A DNA stretch of 64,000 nucleotides from Dendrobium chrysotoxum (lineage: Eukaryota; Streptophyta; Magnoliopsida; Asparagales; Orchidaceae). How positions within the stretch are numbered: the stretch's first letter is position 1; each line of letters opens with the position of its first letter. Position numbers and translations under genes: made by a program. Shown piece after piece: positions 20,761 through 30,948 of this stretch. Location: positions 26,997,914 through 27,061,913 of the forward strand of contig CM034312.1 of the NCBI GenBank assembly GCA_019925795.1. Reading direction: 5' to 3'. The notes beneath the pieces are model-generated. The model was not told the origin of the DNA. It did no database searches and saw only the letters and a list, made by a program, of their open reading frames with translations.

Positions 20761-21196
20761 TATTTTTGAACCGATGTTATCTTAAATTTGTCACCATTGG
20801 AAAACTATTAAGAATGATGGATGATCTGGTTACTCTTAGATTAAAGAAGCTAATTTTGCTTAAAAAAAATTTCTATAATTTATTTATACATTTTGGATTT
20901 CAATTTTTATTAGTATTAAAGCTCCAAATAGTTGAGCTGGAAATTTATGGGCATTTTGATATTAAAGGTCCTCTCCAATTGAGAATTTGTGCTCTTTTAG
21001 ATATCATCTTGGTATAGTATCATCAACTCCAGTCCTTGTAAAGATGAGGATTAAAACCATAAATAGATATCGTGATGACACTATTAGGGACCAAAACACG
21101 ATGGAAGGATACTACATTACTTTTTCGCCACTTTTTAATAATATACCCTTTGATTTCTAGAAAGTTCATATGGAATCTTTCATTCAGTCAATTGAT
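20761..21196. other. Unassigned spacer between two LINE pieces
   Basis: About 430 bp, AT-rich, between the 5' end of LINE B and the 3' end of the upstream LINE fragment. No coding or repeat signal recognised, and no poly(A/T) tract of the kind that would end the upstream LINE. Confidence 0.6.
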
Positions 21197-21925
21197 TTAC
21201 AATGATAAAAAATAAGGAGGAACCTTATTACAATTCAAATCTTCCCATAAGAAATTGCCTAGTAAAGCAAGATTAGCACAATAATCGGCTAATTTATTAC
21301 ATTCCCTATTTACAAAGTGAAAGACAACTTTGCCGAAGCCTTCCAAGAAAGCAAGATCCTCCTAATCATCTCTATTAACATCTTCACCTGTTTTGCTTGC
21401 TGAATTTTGCAAATGGGAAATGATATTGCGGTTGTCTCCTTCTATTATAATTCCTTTAGCATCCAACATCCATTCAAGAATGATTTTCTTCAAGGATCGG
21501 AATGCCCATAGTTCCAATAAACCATTATCCCAATGAATGCAATTAACTCCAAAAGCCAATAAGAACCGACCTTTCCAATCTCTAAACACACCTCCAATAC
21601 CACCATTATTAGATTTAATCAAAGAAGCATCAAGGTTTACTTTAATCCATCCTGGGGGAGGGGGTTGCCAATAAAAAGACAGCTGGTTGGGCTGGTTGAC
21701 ATAGCAGTGGTCCACGAACAGATTTGAGCTTGCAATTGATGCAAAACTTATAGCATTAGAAGCTATATAGCTTAAACTGAGCTCAGGATCCCCATGATTG
21801 CATATGTTTCTACTCTTCCAAGAGAAGTACACATAGAACAATAAATTCTTGCAATAAATGGATTGGCCAAAGAAAGTACCTTCAAATTTGCTTTACAGTC
21901 ACAAACATAGGAGAAAATCGGAACC
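21197..21925 (-). pseudogene. LINE A 3' fragment with RNase H domain
   Basis: C-terminal part of an L1 ORF2. RNase H wording: GWIKVNLDASL, GGIGGVFRDWKGRFL, IIIEGDN, then CNKLADYCANLAL, matching LINE C at 61440-61960. An in-frame TAG at 21362-21364 splits the domain, a frameshift near 21845 separates it from NPFIARIYCS upstream, and the natural stop is TAA at 21197-21199. It lies upstream of LINE B in the same orientation, so it is a separate, 5'-truncated insertion. Confidence 0.8.
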
Positions 21926-21929
21926 AGAA

Positions 21930-22181
21930 AACCCCATTTTTTGAGGAATTAGATCAATTGATAATAAATGATGTAAGGGAGCTAGTGCCTAGGCCATCTG
22001 ATCATGTATGATAAGACTAAGTGGGTGTTTAAGAACAAATTAAATAACTCTAAATAAGTGGTATAAGTAAGATTTGTTGCTAAAGGATATAATCAAATAG
22101 AAGGTTAAAAATTTGAGAAAGCCTTTTCTTTAATAGCCAGGCTATAGCTCATTAAGATACTATTAGAATTTGTGTACTTTA
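21930..22181 (+). pseudogene. Copia RT fragment, N-terminal part
   Basis: Translates, with stops, to wording of Ty1/copia RT: EELDQLIINDVRELV, TKWVFKNKLN, RFVAKGYNQIEG. This aligns with the start of RT in the Sirevirus at 34997-39871. The frame stops at the Athila-like insertion and continues after it at 26652. The last five bases (CTTTA, 22177-22181) are the target duplication. Confidence 0.85.
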
Positions 22182-23754
22182 TATTAAGTGTAAATTATGT
22201 ATTTACTTATTGTATTAAAATTTAGTAAAAATGTGTTATTTTAGTTATATTTATGTAGGAAACATTAAGGAGAAGGAAAAAATTTATAAGTATTAAATGA
22301 GCACCGTAGCACCCACAGATTCAACACCACAACATTGTCATCTACAACACCCAACACCTATTTCAGACATTGCAACATCGACCTCTCTAGAATTTAAGAA
22401 AAAATTAGCACCATTGCGGAGATAAGGTTAGCGTCGTAGTGCCTCACAATGCCACTATACTTGAAATCAACACTGCAACACTGGAGTCTTGTGAAAATGA
22501 GCTCAAGAGTGCCGATCATTTCAATATCCCAGTGCCAGATTATGCTTTCAATCTTTGCATCGCACAATTTTTGCATTGCCTCAATGGAGTAATTGCCAAA
22601 ATGAAGTGCCACATCAGTTCAACCATTAATCATGCAAGGTCAACATATGACCATAGTGGAGTAAGTTTTATATTGTTGAGGTGCTAGTTCAGTTTATAAC
22701 ACCGTAGTGCCCATACTTTGAGTGCCATGACACCTGTGTCCATTTCTGTACTTATATAAATAATTTTTTAGTTCTTATGTTAGTGGGTCTTGTCATTTTT
22801 AGCGGAGTCTTATATTATTGAGTGTTTTTCTTTAGTTTTACCTTAGAGTAAAGTCTAAGGGGGGCTAAAGAAGGGTAAGATACTTGTATTTGGTGATCTT
22901 AGCCTATATTATGTAAGTAATTTTGTTATTAAAGGAAGCTGTGTAGAGAATATCAATTGATCCTTTTGGGTGATATTTTTCTTTATTAATTCTCCTGTAT
23001 CTTTTTCTTATATGAATGAAATAAACATGAGTTTTCTTTTTGTTTTATTCATGTCTGGCTAAATCTCTAAGTTTTTGGCTAATGATGTAGAGTACTAATA
23101 TATACTCTAGTACATTAAATTAGTTTATAGATGTTATAAAATCTCTCATTCTTAATTTAATGTATACAATGGTCATGCATTTAGTTAATATCTAGTGTGA
23201 TGTATTGCCTCGATAGAGGAATATTGAAAAAATAGGAGTATTAAAAAGGAATGTTGGTATACTAAGACATAGGCTATTAAACCTTCTATGTTCTATGGAG
23301 ATATTATAATATTAGGAAGTCTATAAACCTCCCTTTTCACCCCAACAAGTTAATAGAGATCTAGGGATGCATATGCTCTGATTCGCATCTAAAATTAAGA
23401 TTCTCATTAGGAAAACTTTATTGTCTTATATTTATTAATCCAAAACATTTTATTTCCATTAGTATCCAAATTTATTGCAAGTCTCCATTAAGTGGAAAAA
23501 ACTCAAAAACATCTATTTTACATTTTGTAGGATAAATTATGCATCGAGATTAAATAGTAGTAGTTTAATTGCAATTAAGAGGAATGCTTTCTCATGGGAG
23601 CGACACTCTTTTCTATCACTTTTTTACTTGATCGGCATATATACTTGAATATTTAGTGGGCTTTCATTATTTTTATTTAAAAAAACCTAAGAATATTCAT
23701 ATTACAGGCTAGCTCTGTGTGTAGCTCACATCATTGACCACATAGCCCCTATCA
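22182..23754 (+). repeat. 5' LTR of the Athila-like element
   Basis: 1,573 bp. The first 600 bp are rich in CAC/GTAG words (GCACCGTAGCACC and variants). A TATA box (TATATAAATA) lies at 22754-22763 and a conserved GTCTAAGGGGGGC at 22853-22865. The last 800 bp match 25829-26646 closely, including the CTAGCTCTGTGTGTAGCTCA block before the end. Confidence 0.85.
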
Positions 23755-23758
23755 AGTT

Positions 23759-23776
23759 TGGCACCATTGATAGAGA
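23759..23776 (+). promoter_or_regulatory. Primer-binding site of the Athila-like element
   Basis: TGGCACCATTGATAGAG, four bases after the LTR end. It resembles the TGGCGCCGTTGTCGGGG site common in Athila-type elements, with several transitions and small changes. Confidence 0.7.
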
Positions 23777-24043
23777 AGTAATATGCATATTGCAATTCAA
23801 AACTATATTGTTAAAACAAGTGCATATTTAGACCAACTTATACCCTGTATCTTTATTTTATTGTGTTTGTTAAAATTTTAAAAAAGAAAAAAAGTATCCT
23901 TTTGATTGTTAGTTTATGATCTTTATTTTATTTTATTTCATCATTTTTGCATGCTTAGTAGATCAAGTAAGGTGCCCTTGTTGTTTGAATATGAGATAAA
24001 AAGGACCTTTATAAAAATTTAAATAAATAAAAAGATTTTAGAG

Positions 24044-25303
24044 ATGTCTGAACCAATACAAGATCAAGACCATCCTAGACCTTTTAGAGAGTATGCTAAC
24101 CTTGTAGTAGAAGAAATCCATTAGAGTATTGATAGACCTACTATCCATGCTAATAACTTTAAACTTGCCATAATTCAGATGGTTCAAAATTTCTAGTTTG
24201 GGAGAACTCTTATTGAGGATCCCAACCTATACTTAGCTAGCTTTTAAAAATCTATGCAACATGAAAGTATAATGGTGTCTATGATGATGCTATTAGACTT
24301 AGATTATTCCCATTTTCTCTAAGAGATAAAGCTAAAATATGGTTGAATTTCTTTCCCCTAAGTTTATAACCACTTGGAATGAGTTGGCACACAAATTCTT
24401 AGCTAAATATTTCCCAACTTAAAAAACTACCAAACTTAGGAAATATATCACATCTTTTGTCCATTTTAAGGGAGAGTCAATTTATAAAGGTTGGGAGAGA
24501 TTTAAGAAAATGCTTAGGAAATACCATCATCATGCTTTACCTAATTGGTTGGTTATTCAAACTTTTTCTAATTGATTGGTAAGATCCCTTAGGTCTATCT
24601 AGATGCAGTAATTAGAGGATCTTTAATGTCTAAGCTATTTAAGGAAGGCTATGAATTAATTGATAGGGTGAATCTTAAGAGAGTAACAACTGTGTATGAA
24701 TCAGATAAATTATCCATTTTGGCTACATAGGTAGCTATAATTTCTAAAAAGTTAGACACTATCGGAGTTAGTTCAAGATCAGGATTATTTATGCAATTAG
24801 AAGAGCAATCTTTAAATTTAATTGATGATAATAATGAACTAGAGATTACGAATATGAATTTGATTAGAAGATAAAATAATTTTATTCTAATACATATAAT
24901 CCAGGTTGGAGGAACCACCCTAATTTGAGCTGGTCAAATAATAATATTGGTGGTAATAATAAGGGGAATGTATACCAATCTAATCAAGGAGAAAATTGAA
25001 ATAATCCTCACTAACCTGTAGTAAATTCTAGACCTTTGTATCGCCTAGATTTTAACCAAAATAATCAATGCAAAGAGAGGAAATCACTTTTGGAAGAGGT
25101 TATGATTTAGTTAGAAACCCAGTTGCAAAGTCAGATTACTTCAATTAAGATTTAAAAAAATAAATTAGGATAACTTGCAATCTCTTTTAGTAGTAGACCT
25201 CATGGAATTTTGCCCAGTAATACTGAAATTAATCCAAAGCAGAAAGAAAAAGAGCATATTGGAGACCACTTGAGAAGTGGTGGTGATTCATTACAACCAA
25301 AGT
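24044..25303 (+). pseudogene. Athila-type gag, heavily mutated
   Basis: Starts MSEPIQDQDHPRPFREY. Across several frames it retains Retrotrans_gag wording: DPNLYLASF, RLFPFSLRDKAKIWLN, TWNELAHKFLAKYFP, ESIYKGWERFKKMLRKYHHH, SLMSKLFKEGYELI. A C-terminal YNPGWRNHPNLSWSNNN segment at about 24893-24960 is diagnostic of this gag family. Many stops and small indels. Just downstream, TAAATTTAGCACTGTATTGAGAGGTAA near 25335-25362 echoes a conserved non-coding motif of these elements. Confidence 0.8.
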
Positions 25304-25429
25304 GACATATCTTGGCAAGTCTGGTTGAAGATTATAAATTTAGCACTGTATTGAGAGGTAAACAAATTCAATTTTGTGTTTGTATATTTTGTTTTGTAGT
25401 TTATGTTATGTGTGTGTGCTGTGTATTTA

Positions 25430-26646
25430 TAAAATTTATAATATTGACTTGACTAAGTAATGAAAAAATTTCTAAAAAAAATTGTTGAACTAAAAATTGA
25501 ACTAGCACCACAGTATTAGTATTTGAAGTGCTGTATCATTTGCAAGTCAATTAGCAGCATTCAAATATAACATTACTGCGCTGAAGTCTCGAGAAAACTT
25601 TCTAGATTACACTGCCATAATGTTGTATCATTAAACATAGTAATGCTATTTTTCCTTAAAGATTGCCTTGGTGCTTCTCTCTCAAGGTTTTGCAGCATTA
25701 GCTCATTATCTCTATAGTATTAATGGAAATGCAGTCAATATATCATACTTTCATAACTTTGACATTATGACACTTTATTAAGCACCGTAACACTATTTCC
25801 AGCACTGTAGCATTAGGTTAAATCATTATTATCAATTGATCCTTCCATGTGACATTTTTCTTTATTAATTCTCCTATATATTTTTCTTATATGAATGAAA
25901 TGAACATGAGTTTGCTTTTTTATGTTATTCATGTCTAGCTAAATCTCTGAGTTTTGGGCTAATGATGTAAACATATAGCAAGTAATAACGTAGACTCTTA
26001 TGCTTTTAATTAGTTTAGAGATATTTTCAATATCTTTCATTCTTAATTTAATGCATACAATGGCCATGTATGTAGTTAATATCTAGTATGATGTATTGCC
26101 TAGATGGAGGAATATTAGAATAAATGGGAGTATTGCAATGGAATGTTGCCATACTAGATATAGGTTATTAAACCTTCTAGGTTCTATTGAGATATTATAA
26201 TTGTAGAAAGGCCATGAATCTCCCTTTTCACCCTTACAAGCTCGACGGAGATCTAGAGATACATATGCTCTAATTCACGTCTAAAATTAAGAGTCTCGTT
26301 TGGAAAACTATGTTGTCCTGTATTCATTAGTCCAAAATATTTTATTTCCATCAGTATCCAATTTTCTTGCAATTCTCCATTAAGTTTTAAAAGCTCAAAA
26401 ACATCCATTTTACATTTAATAGGATAAATTGTGCATCTAGATTAAATATTAGTAGTTTAATTATAATTAAGAAGAACACTTTATTATGGGATCGACACTC
26501 TTCTCTATCACTTAATTTCTTGATCGGCATGATACTTATGTATTTAAAGGATTTCATTATTTTTATATCATAGGAAATCTAAGCATATTTGTATTACACG
26601 CTAGCTCTGTGTGTAGCTCACATCATTGACCGTATAGCCCCCATCA
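25430..26646 (+). repeat. 3' LTR of the Athila-like element, internally deleted
   Basis: Start approximate. The CAC/GTAG-rich part is present, but the roughly 220-bp segment with the TATA box and the GTCTAAGGGGGGC motif is missing: sequence jumps from the GCAC-rich zone to the ATCAATTGATCC block at about 25829. From there to 26646 it matches the 5' LTR. Confidence 0.75.
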
Positions 26647-26651
26647 CTTTA

Positions 26652-27415
26652 AAGGATTTAAAATGCATCAAATAGATGTTAAAAGTATTTTTTTGAATGG
26701 AATAATAAAGGAGAATGTTTATATGGAGCAAACACCCTCTTTTGAGAGTGCATCTCTTGCAAATTAAATATATAAGCTTAAGAAAATGCTCTATGGATTG
26801 AAAAAAGCATCGAGTGCATGGTATGATAGACATAGTATATTCCTTTTAGATAAGTTGCTTGTTAAGGGGATAGTAGACACCAAACTACTCATCAAGAAAA
26901 TAGGGGTTGATATTTTAATTATCCAAATTTATGTATATGACATACATTTTGGATTAATAAATGATGATCTGTGTGAGGAAGTTTTACTATTAATAAAAAA
27001 TGAATTTGAGATGAGTGTGATGGGAAATTTTACTTACTTTCAAGGATTTAATAAAAATAAAAAAAAATTTGGACTTTCCTTAGTCAGATAAAATATATGA
27101 AAGCAATCATTACAAAAATTGATATGGAAGGTTGTAAGAGTACAAATACCCTCTTGAGCCTTACTACTTTGTTGGACAAGGATCCAAGTGGAAGCCTATT
27201 AGCTAAAAGAAGTTTAGGGGCAATAATAGGGTCATTATTATATTTGACTTCCAACAAACCTGATATCATGTTCAGTGTGTGTTTATGTGCTAGGTTTTAG
27301 GCTAACCCTAAGGAATCAGATTTGATTACAATGAAAACTATACTGTAATATATTATGAGCACACCTAGTTTTGGCATTTGGTATCCCATAAGGGGTAGAA
27401 ATTTGTTTTGGTTTT
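26652..27415 (+). pseudogene. Copia RT/RNase H fragment, C-terminal part
   Basis: Continues the RT interrupted at 22181: MHQIDVKSIFLNGIIKENVYMEQ, MLYGLKKASSAWYDRHS, DILIIQIYVYDIHFG, EFEMSVMGNFTYF. It aligns with the Sirevirus RT in this window. The catalytic motif reads YVYD (26930-26941) instead of YVDD. Several stops and frameshifts follow; wording fades after NPKESD and FGIWYP near 27390. Integrase and gag of this element were not found on the left side. Confidence 0.85.
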
Positions 27416-28040
27416 GAGTGGTTTATATTTTGTAATAATTTTTTATTAAATAAAAATATGTATTTATTTATAAATTAGTTTCTCTCATTTAACTTTTTTT
27501 TGGGTATAAATTAATGGGGACAAAATGGACTATTAAAGTTGAAAAACACTTAAATTAATTAATATAATATTTTCTCAAAATACCATTTAAAAAAATCATT
27601 TTAAAAAAGGCAGAGATTATTGAACTCAATGAGCTTGGTGTATACTAGAGTTTTGATGATTACAAATATTATTGGTTATACTAATCAAATGCCTAGTTGG
27701 GTGTGTATGATATTACTCTTTTTACTAATATTGCAAGTAAAGGAAGAATTGTAGTACTTTGCACATAGGCGACAGAATTAAGATGAGGACCTAATATTGC
27801 TAAAGAATAGAACATAAAGAAAGTCTGTTGAATAAAAAAATAAAAAATAAAAAGAAAGTTTATTAAAGACAATAACATCAAGAAGTAAAAGGTGTGTGTA
27901 TTTATTTGTAATATATATATATATATATATATATATTAAATTCATTTGCTTTAATTATGATAAATTGATTTTTGAAAATAAAGTGGAATGAATCAAACTT
28001 TAGTTCCTTAAAAATTCTGAAGTCTTCTACTAATAGTATT
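27416..28040. other. Unassigned, with a (TA)n tract at 27910-27936
   Basis: AT-rich. Around 27640 a TGAGCTTGGTGTATACTAGAG then TTTTGATGATTACAAA sequence loosely resembles the start of Sirevirus-type LTRs, as expected for a 3' LTR of the copia fragment upstream, but I cannot define its end. Confidence 0.4.
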
Positions 28041-28630
28041 GTTAAAATTTTTTGAAGGCACCATTTCACTTCCTCTCTTGTATGCCATGAACACTGCCAT
28101 AACAAGGAGTTTGAATTTTAAATTAATTATAGATCTTTTCAAATATTTACAAGCATTTGAGAGAAAGGAAAATTAAAATTACTCTTAATTTTAGTTAGTT
28201 TGACTTTTTAGAATTTAAGTTTGAGAGCTTAGCACATTTATTAGAGAACTTCTCAAAGAAGAACATAAGTTAGTTGCCACTCATTAAATTAATCTTACAT
28301 TAGAAAATACTTTTTATTGAAGAGCCAAATTGAGTAGAGTGTAACATGTCAAACTCTTAACCATTGAGATAATGTTCACTTTGGCCTAATAACCTCACAG
28401 TTTTTCTCATTGGTGTAACTTCTCAAGAGATCATCCATCCTAGGAGTGCTTCAATACGAGCATGCTTAACTTTAGAGTTTCTAATGAAATTTCAACCATT
28501 ACACTAAGAGGAACCTTAATGTTTATGGCTTAGTTTTATTTTGTTCAAGAGTTTCATAATCTCTCCCATTTGGATAATTGACATCTTCATCAAATTCCTT
28601 AGCCCATAATCATTTATTAGGCATATAGGA
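28041..28630 (+). repeat. Left arm of a long inverted repeat
   Basis: 590 bp that recur inverted at 29893-30446 and, beyond the CACTA insertion, at 43161-43196 (together about 590 bp). The arm includes the first half of the Cassandra element. Terminal bases are GTTAAAATTTTTT on the left. No flanking target duplication could be seen. Confidence 0.85.
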
Positions 28631-28901
28631 TTCTATAGGTAGAGTTCCCATCTTTCAGCTAGTGTTTTTCTCAGATACCATTTTTAATAACCCAAACTCT
28701 CAACTATTGAGATATTATTCACTTTGGACTTACGGGCTCATAGTTATTCACCTTGGTTTAATCTCCCAGGAGGTCACCCATCTTAAGAGTGCTCTAATAT
28801 GATCAGAATCAACTTTGGAGTTTCTATTGAAATTCAACCAATAAACTAAAAATATTCCTAATGTTTAAGAGTTTAATTTTATTTTCTTAAGGACTTTTAC
28901 A
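28340..28901 (-). mobile_element. Cassandra TRIM retrotransposon with 5S-rRNA-like LTRs
   Basis: 562 bp flanked by TAGAG (28335-28339 and 28902-28906). LTRs are about 219 bp each (28340-28558 and about 28683-28901). On the minus strand each LTR carries a 5S rRNA-like stretch (about 28421-28485 and 28761-28825) with the signature GTTAAGC then GGATGG/GGGTGAC. A tRNA-Met-type primer site (minus strand TGGTATCTGA, 28671-28680) lies next to the right LTR and a purine tract lies before the left one, so the element reads on the minus strand. It encodes no protein, as is usual for Cassandra. Confidence 0.85.
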
Positions 28902-29892
28902 TAGAGATTAAATAAATGTTAATAAGGAAACAACCGAACTCATTATGTTTCTTGTTCATAAGGGTATCATCATCACTCATGAAAGCTTCATTGATCTAAA
29001 CATGTATTATGCATATATCAGTGTTAATAACTAAAATGTTGTAACCATAGCATTTCATTGATGCAACAACATTACTTCCATTGCTTTTACATTTTTGACA
29101 AAGAACATTACATAAAAGTGAAATTTTGTTTGGATCTATAGTTGGTTTTGTGGGAATTTGATGATAAACTTTGCATACGAGGAGGGGTTGACCTAAACTA
29201 TTTTGCACATATATCAATGCTAGTTACCATGGGATCTCCCCCATGACAACCATCCACCAGTATAGTTGTTGAATCCTACGAATGTTGAATAAGTGCAGGC
29301 AAAGAAAGAGGTGACATTGGCATCATATTTATTGGTGATTAAAGTAGGATTGGGTCATGCAAAATTTTAGAAGTAACATAGATAAATTTTTTTTCTTAAA
29401 CTTTTAATCAAATTATTGATTGAGTGGAAGGCTAATATTTAAAATACTTAATCTATCAAGAGAAAAGAATTTAGGGTGAGCAATTGCTCAACCTGAGTTG
29501 ATGGGTGATCAACAAAAAAAAAGAAGAAAGAGGGAAGGAAAGATAGAAGGTGTTAACTAGAGAAAGATGGAGAAGAATAGATATATAGCGAGTATGATGT
29601 TAGGAATTTGAGTTGAGTGTAGTGGGTGAAGGTAAGAAAATTAGCGGGAATATGGAAAAGTTTAATTTGCAGTGATAAGAGTTTGAGTGATTAATTGAAG
29701 TGAGAGATGAAGAAAATCGGTGAGAATCAAAGACAAAAAAAGTGGTGGGGTTTTTTATTTTTTATTTTCCTTTTTTTTATAAGACATTATTGCCAATTAT
29801 ATGGCCATGTGTAGGCTACGATACCAAAAGTTGATAAAATATATAGGTTTTAGCAGAGAAGCAAGAATTGATGGCAAGATTTTGACAATTAT
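28902..29892. other. Unassigned centre of the inverted-repeat structure
   Basis: No coding signal. Contains a purine-rich stretch near 29515-29560 and a minus-strand TGGTATCGTAGCC near 29814-29826 that resembles a copia primer site but has no LTR beside it. Confidence 0.5.
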
Positions 29893-30446
29893 TCCTATAG
29901 GCCTAATGAATGATTTTGGGCTAAGGACTTTGTTGAGGATGTCAATTATCCAAATGGAAGAGATTATGAAACTCTTTAACAAAATAAAATAAACTCATAA
30001 ACATTAAGGTTCCTCTTGGTGTAAGGGTTGAATTTTCATTAGAAACTCCAAAGTTAAGCATACTCGTATCAAAGCACTCCTAGGATGGATGATCTCTTGA
30101 GAAGTTACACTAATGAGAGAAAACTGTGAGGTTGTTAGGCCAAAGTGAACAATATCTCAAAGGTTAAGAGTTTGACATATTACACTCTATTCAATTTGGC
30201 TCTTCAATAAGAAGTATTTTCTAAAGTAGGATTATTTTAATGAGTGGCAATTAACTTATGTTCTCCTTTGAGAAGTTCTCTAGTAACTGTGCTAAGCTCT
30301 CAAACTTAAAGTCTAAAAAAGTCAAATTGACTAAAAATAAGAGTAATTTTAATTTTCCTTTCTTTCAAATGCCTATAAATATTTGAAAAGATCTATAATT
30401 AATTTAAAATTCAAACTCCTTTTTATGGAAGTGTTCATAGCATATA
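29893..30446 (-). repeat. Right arm of the long inverted repeat, proximal part
   Basis: Reverse complement of 28630 down to about 28076, including a third 5S-like segment at 30042-30107. The arm is interrupted at 30446 by the CACTA transposon and resumes at 43161. Confidence 0.85.
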
Positions 30447-30948
30447 CACTACAGGAAATTCAAAAATAACCTGCGATTTTTTCCAGCGGTATCTATTATA
30501 TTTTCGGTGGTTTTGGAATCTACTGGGGGTTTGTAAACTGCTGGTATAATCTGCATAGAAAATATTTTCTGGCGGTTAGTTTTCGGTGGTTAGGATAACT
30601 GGCGGCTTCCTGGCGGCACAAGCGGTCGGTAAATTTTGACGATTATAGCACCGTTGACCGTCGGTTAATCACCGGCGACTTTTCGACCGTAAAAAATGGT
30701 GGTCGTATCGGTGGTCTAACCACCGGTTAATCGCCGGTATTTACCGGTGGCTATTTTATACTTCCGACGACTATAATAAGCCATATGGTATCAAGGTTTC
30801 TAGCGGCCAAACTGTCGGTTGGCCCGCCGGAAACCTGTAGCATTTTCAAAAAAAAATAACAGCCCCCCTCTATTTATTTAAATTTCCATGAACATGTACA
30901 GAATTGAAGATCATTTATCATAAATATGGGCAACACGCCACTATAATC

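Larger units (their letters stand above)
22182..26646 (+). mobile_element. Athila-like non-autonomous Ty3 element inserted in a copia RT
   Basis: Both ends are flanked by CTTTA (22177-22181 and 26647-26651), and the copia RT reading resumes on the far side. Internal DNA holds only a decayed gag; there is no protease, RT or integrase, so it moved with help from another element or lost its pol. The LTR starts TATTA rather than TG and ends ATCA; a related LTR at 62825 has the same start. The 4.47-kb length is short for Athila. Confidence 0.85.

Noticed and set aside
28421..28485. 5S rRNA gene
   Set aside because: Only part of 5S is present, with many changes, and it lies in LTRs of a Cassandra element.
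29814..29826. Second copia primer-binding site in the inverted-repeat centre
   Set aside because: TGGTATCGTAGCC resembles one, but no LTR end lies beside it.
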